From Paenibacillus sp. JCM 10914 (GTDB lineage Bacteria; Bacillota; Bacilli; Paenibacillales; Paenibacillaceae), in NCBI RefSeq assembly GCF_001315105.1, contig NZ_BAZR01000029.1, positions 1-64,000 on the forward strand: DNA of 64,000 bases. The letters run 5' to 3'. The position numbers and the translations under genes are program-made. Shown piece by piece: positions 60,582 to 64,000 of the stretch; position 1 is the stretch's first letter, and each line of letters opens with the position of its first letter. Under the pieces are notes generated by a model. The model saw only the letters and a list, made by a program, of their open reading frames with translations, searched no databases and had not been told where the DNA came from.

Positions 60582-61478
60582 TTACCGATCTAAGTCATGC
60601 AATTCCTTCCAGGCTCTGTATTCGTGAATAGCAATCCCTGAAAAAGATGCATGCTTGGCGGCCAGTTTATTTACCTTACCTAATTCTTGTTCCATAAAGG
60701 CTGTCCCTTCCTCGTAGAAAGTGACATAATTGCCCTCGTTGCTTGATTTCGTCTCCACGGCGATAAGGGCTTCCTTGCCATATTTATCGGCTTCGGCTAA
60801 TTCGGCAGCGGCCAGGTTATAAATCTGCTGCGCAGAATCGCGGTAAGCCATGATGACGATTTGATCAAACTGCTGAATCATCCAGCTGCTAAGGGAAGCG
60901 GATTGATCGGGCAGCTTATAGGTATGCAGCCAGAACGTCATGTCCGATGCAATCGGCAGGTTTAAGGAGCGGGCTCCGTCTACCAGATAGCGAACGTTAT
61001 TTTGCCATTGCCGTACAACAGAATCGTAATTTGTTCTCCATTCGCCGAGCACGTGGGGCTCGATATCCACATGAATACCGGTAAAGCGTTCATTCGGCGC
61101 AGCCGCAGCTTGATATTCCGCCGTCCATTCGATAAAGGTCTCCAGGCGATGGCGCTCGGACTCCAGTGCCCAATTCGGCGCGCCGCCAAGTACATGCACC
61201 TCAATACCCTGCCGGCCTGCCTTACGAATAAAATCACGATAATATTCCGGGCGCACATCACGATTCATTTGCAGATAGAAGACGTTAATCCCTTGACTAT
61301 TGGCAAATTCGAGAATTTCGGGCGTAGAGTCCTTGATTAAGGGGGTTTCCCAGAACCAAGTCGCCTTCTGGCTGGATTTGGCTTCCGCAGGACCAGGCGG
61401 ATACATCGAAAAACTGCTGAGCAGCAGCAGGCTGCTGGCGAGACAAATCTTCAGTAATTGTAGACCATACTTTTTCAT
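60582..61478 (-). CDS. Secreted TIM-barrel protein, glycoside hydrolase-like
   Basis: A 298-residue secreted protein. The signal peptide ends near AEAKS. The mature part looks like a TIM barrel: TPEILEFANSQGINVFYLQM, the acidic strand GIHVDIEPHVLG (two or three catalytic-type acids), ASDMTFWLH and QIVIMAYRDSA. DxE with a later MAYRD resembles GH18-like and related families, but the typical DGxDxDxE motif is absent. RBS AAGGAGAAGG precedes ATG. Substrate unknown. The 354 bp upstream (61479-61831) hold no gene. Confidence 0.7.
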   Translation of the reverse strand: MKKYGLQLLKICLASSLLLLSSFSMYPPGPAEAKSSQKATWFWETPLIKDSTPEILEFANSQGINVFYLQMNRDVRPEYYRDFIRKAGRQGIEVHVLGGAPNWALESERHRLETFIEWTAEYQAAAAPNERFTGIHVDIEPHVLGEWRTNYDSVVRQWQNNVRYLVDGARSLNLPIASDMTFWLHTYKLPDQSASLSSWMIQQFDQIVIMAYRDSAQQIYNLAAAELAEADKYGKEALIAVETKSSNEGNYVTFYEEGTAFMEQELGKVNKLAAKHASFSGIAIHEYRAWKELHDLDR

Positions 61479-61831
61479 AAACGTTCCTTCTCCTTTTCCT
61501 TACCTATCCATCAAGACATAAGTCAACATATATGCAACGTAAGCAATGCGCTTAAAGTCATTATGAAAGAAAGATATTCGTATTTATGCAGCGCTTATGT
61601 ATTTATCGGTCGTGATTTTATTGTCATAAATAGGACTATAGACTTGTTTGTAGGTGCAATGATGCATATTGAGCGTTTAAAGATATTCAGATCCGGATAA
61701 TTAAGTAGGAGAAGAGTCTTGCCTAAGTGAGGCGGGGTGTGGGTAAACTATGGATTGCGATCCCGGACACATGGGTGCCGTATATGAAGAAGGATGATAT
61801 AGTATAATTTTAAGTCTAAGGAGCGATGAAC

Positions 61832-62464
61832 ATGAATATAGCCATTATTGGTGCCAGTGGAACGATCGGACAGCGAATTGTGCAGGAAGCGTTACGTCGT
61901 GGACATGGCGTGAGAGCCGTTATGCGCAATCCGGAGCGATTGGACGTGGAACATGAACAGTTGAAGAAGGTGAAGGCCGATGTAATGGATCCTGCTTCAT
62001 TAGAAGCGGCACTGTCCGGGACAGAGGCTGTCATTAGCGCTTACGGGCCTCAATTTGGACGGGAAGAAGAGATGGTAGCGGCAGCGCGTACGATTATCGA
62101 GGGAACCAAGCGCAGCGGTATTACGCGTCTGCTCATTGTGGGCGGTGCGGGTTCGCTTATCGCAGATAGTGGAATTCCGCTCATGGACACTCCGGAATTT
62201 CCGGAAGAGGTCCGGCCGTTGGCCAGGGCGCATGCCGATGCGTATGAGTTGTATAAGGATAGCGGAATGGATTGGACTTACGTGAGTCCGGCAGCCATTA
62301 TCGAGCCAGGCAAACGGACCGGCAATTTCCGAATCGGCATGGATCGCTTGGTGACCGATGAGACTGGCAGCAGTCGTATCTCGGTCGAGGATTATGCCGC
62401 GGCACTGATCGATGAGCTGGACGATCCCCAATTCGTACAGTCCAGGTTCACGGTCGGTTATTAA
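61832..62464 (+). CDS. NAD(P)-binding Rossmann protein (YwnB/NmrA-like)
   Basis: A 210-residue atypical short-chain protein. The NAD(P) motif GASGTIGQRI is at about 7-16, followed by ALRRGHGVRAVMRNPERLD, VIGA-type strand LIVGGAGSL and WTYVSPAAII. Related proteins (YwnB, NmrA-like, BLVRB-type) act as NADPH-dependent reductases or redox sensors. AAGGAG lies 8 bases before ATG 61832; ATG 61826 is too near. It starts 79 bp before nnr on the same strand. Confidence 0.87.
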   Translation: MNIAIIGASGTIGQRIVQEALRRGHGVRAVMRNPERLDVEHEQLKKVKADVMDPASLEAALSGTEAVISAYGPQFGREEEMVAAARTIIEGTKRSGITRLLIVGGAGSLIADSGIPLMDTPEFPEEVRPLARAHADAYELYKDSGMDWTYVSPAAIIEPGKRTGNFRIGMDRLVTDETGSSRISVEDYAAALIDELDDPQFVQSRFTVGY

Positions 62465-62543
62465 GTTCGCATTTGGGATAAGTGCAGGGGTTCCTCCGAG
62501 GGTTTTGTTTGTCCTCGTATCATGGTAGAGAGGTGAAGCCGCG

Positions 62544-64000
62544 ATGCATATCGTAACAGCGGAGCAGATGCGCAAGCTCGATGAGCATGTCATCCACAAG
62601 CTGGGCATTTCCGCGCTGGCGCTGATGGAGAACGCAGGCAAAGCAATCGCTGAAGAGGTGATCAAGCTGTGTCTGAGGCGGGCTGAACGCTTCGTATACA
62701 CGAAGGCCGGGTGCGAAGCGCCGAAAGATCACGATGGGAGGTCACATCCACATATCGAACACCGTTTGATGGGCGATGGTCATGTAACCGGTGCAGGCGA
62801 TAGCAGTGCGCTGCACCGGTTAAGCCGTCCATCCGATGTGGAGGATGGCGATATCTTGCTGCCCACCGCGCTGGCCGCTGCGGAGCATTGGCTCGTGCTG
62901 GTGGGCAAGGGCAATAACGGCGGCGACGGTGTGGTTGCCGCCCGGCATTTGCGTGAAGCGGGCCTGCGCGTCACGCTGGTATACGCAGCCGATCCGGGCA
63001 CGCTTGCGGGCGAGGCGGCGGTGCAGCGGGATGCAGCGGCAGCGCTAGGCATCCCGGCTCTGGTCCACGGCAAGGATAACGTGGACGTGGGCGCTTGCAG
63101 CGGCATTGTAGATGCGCTGCTGGGTACCGGCGCGTCAGGCGCGCCTCGCGGCGCATATGCCGCGCTGATTCAGGCGGCCAATGATAGCGGCCTGCCGATC
63201 GTGTCCGCTGACATCCCGAGCGGACTTGATGCAGACACCGGTGCGATCCATGAACCATGCATTAAGGCGGATGTGACGGTGTGCCTTGCCGTGCTCAAGC
63301 GAGGGCTTGTCCAATATCCCGGCGCGGAGCAGGCTGGGCGTGTCGTGGTTCGCTCGATTGGCATTCCGCCGTTCTTGTGCCGCGAGCTTGGTGTCGCGCA
63401 GGTGTACCTGCTTACGCCGCACGTGCTAAGTACGGAGCTGAACGTCAACCCGAATCGTCCGCGCGGACCCGAAGGCCATAAAGGCACTTTCGGTCATGTG
63501 CTGACGGTTGGAGGCAGCCGCACCATGTCGGGGGCGGGTCTGCTTGCTTCCCGCGCCGCGCTCCGCACCGGGTGCGGACTTGTAAGCTGGGCAGTGCCCG
63601 ATTCACTTGTGCTTCCGCTAAGCGGTACCGCGCCGGAAGTGATGCTGGTTTCCGGGACGGATGAAACAAGCGGAGGCTGCTGGAACCTGGCTTCCGCTGA
63701 GCGAGTATTGGAGCTGGCACAGACGCGGGATGTTATGGCTGCCGGTCCTGGCCTGGGACGTTTCCAGGACGATTCGGCCTGGATTCGCCGTCTGTGGGAA
63801 GAGTGGGATGGCCCTTTGGTCATCGATGCGGATGCACTCAACATGCTATCCGACTCTCAGGACCTGCGCCACTTGAAGCGTAGGCCGGCTGCGACCGTAC
63901 TGACGCCGCATCCGGGGGAAATGTCCCGACTGCTGGGTATACCGACAGCACGGCTGCAGCAGGACCGCATCGGTGCTGCGGTCAGCTTCGCGTCAGAGCA
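62544..64000 (+). CDS. nnr: Bifunctional NAD(P)H-hydrate repair enzyme Nnr (3' end outside window)
   Basis: An open frame of at least 485 codons that runs off the window. The N-terminal NAD(P)HX epimerase domain (about 1-270) has GISALALMENAGKAIAEE, GKGNNGGDG and DALLGTGASG. The C-terminal ATP/ADP-dependent dehydratase domain (about 295 on) has GHKGTFGHVLTVGGS, AGPGLGRF, VIDADALNML and TPHPGE. Together they repair hydrated NADH and NADPH. An extra segment of about 65 residues (about 45-110) separates the first helix from the GNNGGDG strand. GAGAGGTGA precedes ATG by 7 bases. Confidence 0.93.
   Translation, partial: MHIVTAEQMRKLDEHVIHKLGISALALMENAGKAIAEEVIKLCLRRAERFVYTKAGCEAPKDHDGRSHPHIEHRLMGDGHVTGAGDSSALHRLSRPSDVEDGDILLPTALAAAEHWLVLVGKGNNGGDGVVAARHLREAGLRVTLVYAADPGTLAGEAAVQRDAAAALGIPALVHGKDNVDVGACSGIVDALLGTGASGAPRGAYAALIQAANDSGLPIVSADIPSGLDADTGAIHEPCIKADVTVCLAVLKRGLVQYPGAEQAGRVVVRSIGIPPFLCRELGVAQVYLLTPHVLSTELNVNPNRPRGPEGHKGTFGHVLTVGGSRTMSGAGLLASRAALRTGCGLVSWAVPDSLVLPLSGTAPEVMLVSGTDETSGGCWNLASAERVLELAQTRDVMAAGPGLGRFQDDSAWIRRLWEEWDGPLVIDADALNMLSDSQDLRHLKRRPAATVLTPHPGEMSRLLGIPTARLQQDRIGAAVSFASE

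Noticed and set aside
62000..62701. 233-codon minus-strand frame
   Set aside because: Overlaps two well-supported plus-strand genes; no ribosome site.
1..64000. tRNA, rRNA, prophage or toxin-antitoxin genes
   Set aside because: Looked for on both strands by motif and gene context; none could be supported.

Overview
The window looks like chromosomal DNA of a spore-forming Bacillota of the Paenibacillaceae, most likely Paenibacillus or a close relative. This is inferred from gene content and signals, not from a marker gene. The signs are a Spo0E-like phosphatase and a SleB-type cortex hydrolase, strong AGGAGG ribosome binding sites with frequent GTG/TTG starts, many ECF sigma/anti-sigma pairs, stalk-domain (copper amine oxidase N-terminal) proteins, and a cytosolic maltose phosphorylase route. 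I see no rRNA, tRNA, prophage or CRISPR array.

Layout. 1-10 kb: palindromic tandem repeats, an S9 peptidase, a nitroreductase, an aldo/keto reductase, a broken MFS exporter with its PadR regulator, a VOC protein and a UvrD-type helicase. 10-16.7 kb: an ECF sigma/DUF4179 pair, a SigM-like sigma with its anti-sigma factor, an ankyrin protein and a GT-C-like membrane protein. 16.7-19.5 kb: a DUF5317 gene, a 36-codon membrane peptide not previously obvious, and a GGDEF/HD-GYP protein. 19.7-25.4 kb: copZ with a CsoR-type operator, an NfsA-like reductase, a Spo0E-like gene, a TatD hydrolase, and a TPP-riboswitch-controlled thiamine-precursor ABC transporter. 25.5-29.6 kb: a VOC protein, a GGDEF protein, an EAL protein and an IS1182-family remnant with hairpin repeats. 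29.6-42.3 kb: an alpha-glucan utilisation region (maltose phosphorylase, beta-phosphoglucomutase, LacI regulator, secreted amylase lipoprotein, neopullulanase), interrupted by a UvrA-like fragment and an AraC plus two Gfo/Idh/MocA oxidoreductases. 42.3-53.7 kb: a CstR-like sensor, an oxidoreductase, CcdC, an MBL-fold/TetR operon, a second ECF/DUF4179 pair, a lactonase, an APH-type kinase and SleB. 53.8-57.3 kb: a sulfate/thiosulfate uptake operon with a structured leader, then YezD. 57.4-64 kb: a membrane protein, an alpha/beta hydrolase with a MerR regulator, a secreted TIM-barrel protein, a YwnB-like protein and the start of nnr.

How the genes work together. The secreted amylase would release maltodextrins. 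The cytosolic neopullulanase would trim them, maltose phosphorylase would split maltose to glucose plus beta-glucose-1-phosphate, and PgmB would convert the latter to glucose-6-phosphate. LacI-type operators (CAAACGTTTG and variants) lie before pgmB and before the amylase gene, on both sides of the lacI gene. Thiamine supply, sulfur supply and copper handling each carry recognisable or plausible control elements.

A striking technical pattern runs through the window. At least nine frameshifts, each explained by loss of one base and mostly in short G or C runs, break otherwise intact genes: PadR, MFS twice, ThiX, PgmB, a Gfo/Idh/MocA oxidoreductase twice, an MBL hydrolase and MerR. Consensus sequencing error is the simplest explanation, so the genes called pseudogene for this reason may be intact in the organism. 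The IS1182 transposase and the UvrA-like fragment are truly degraded.
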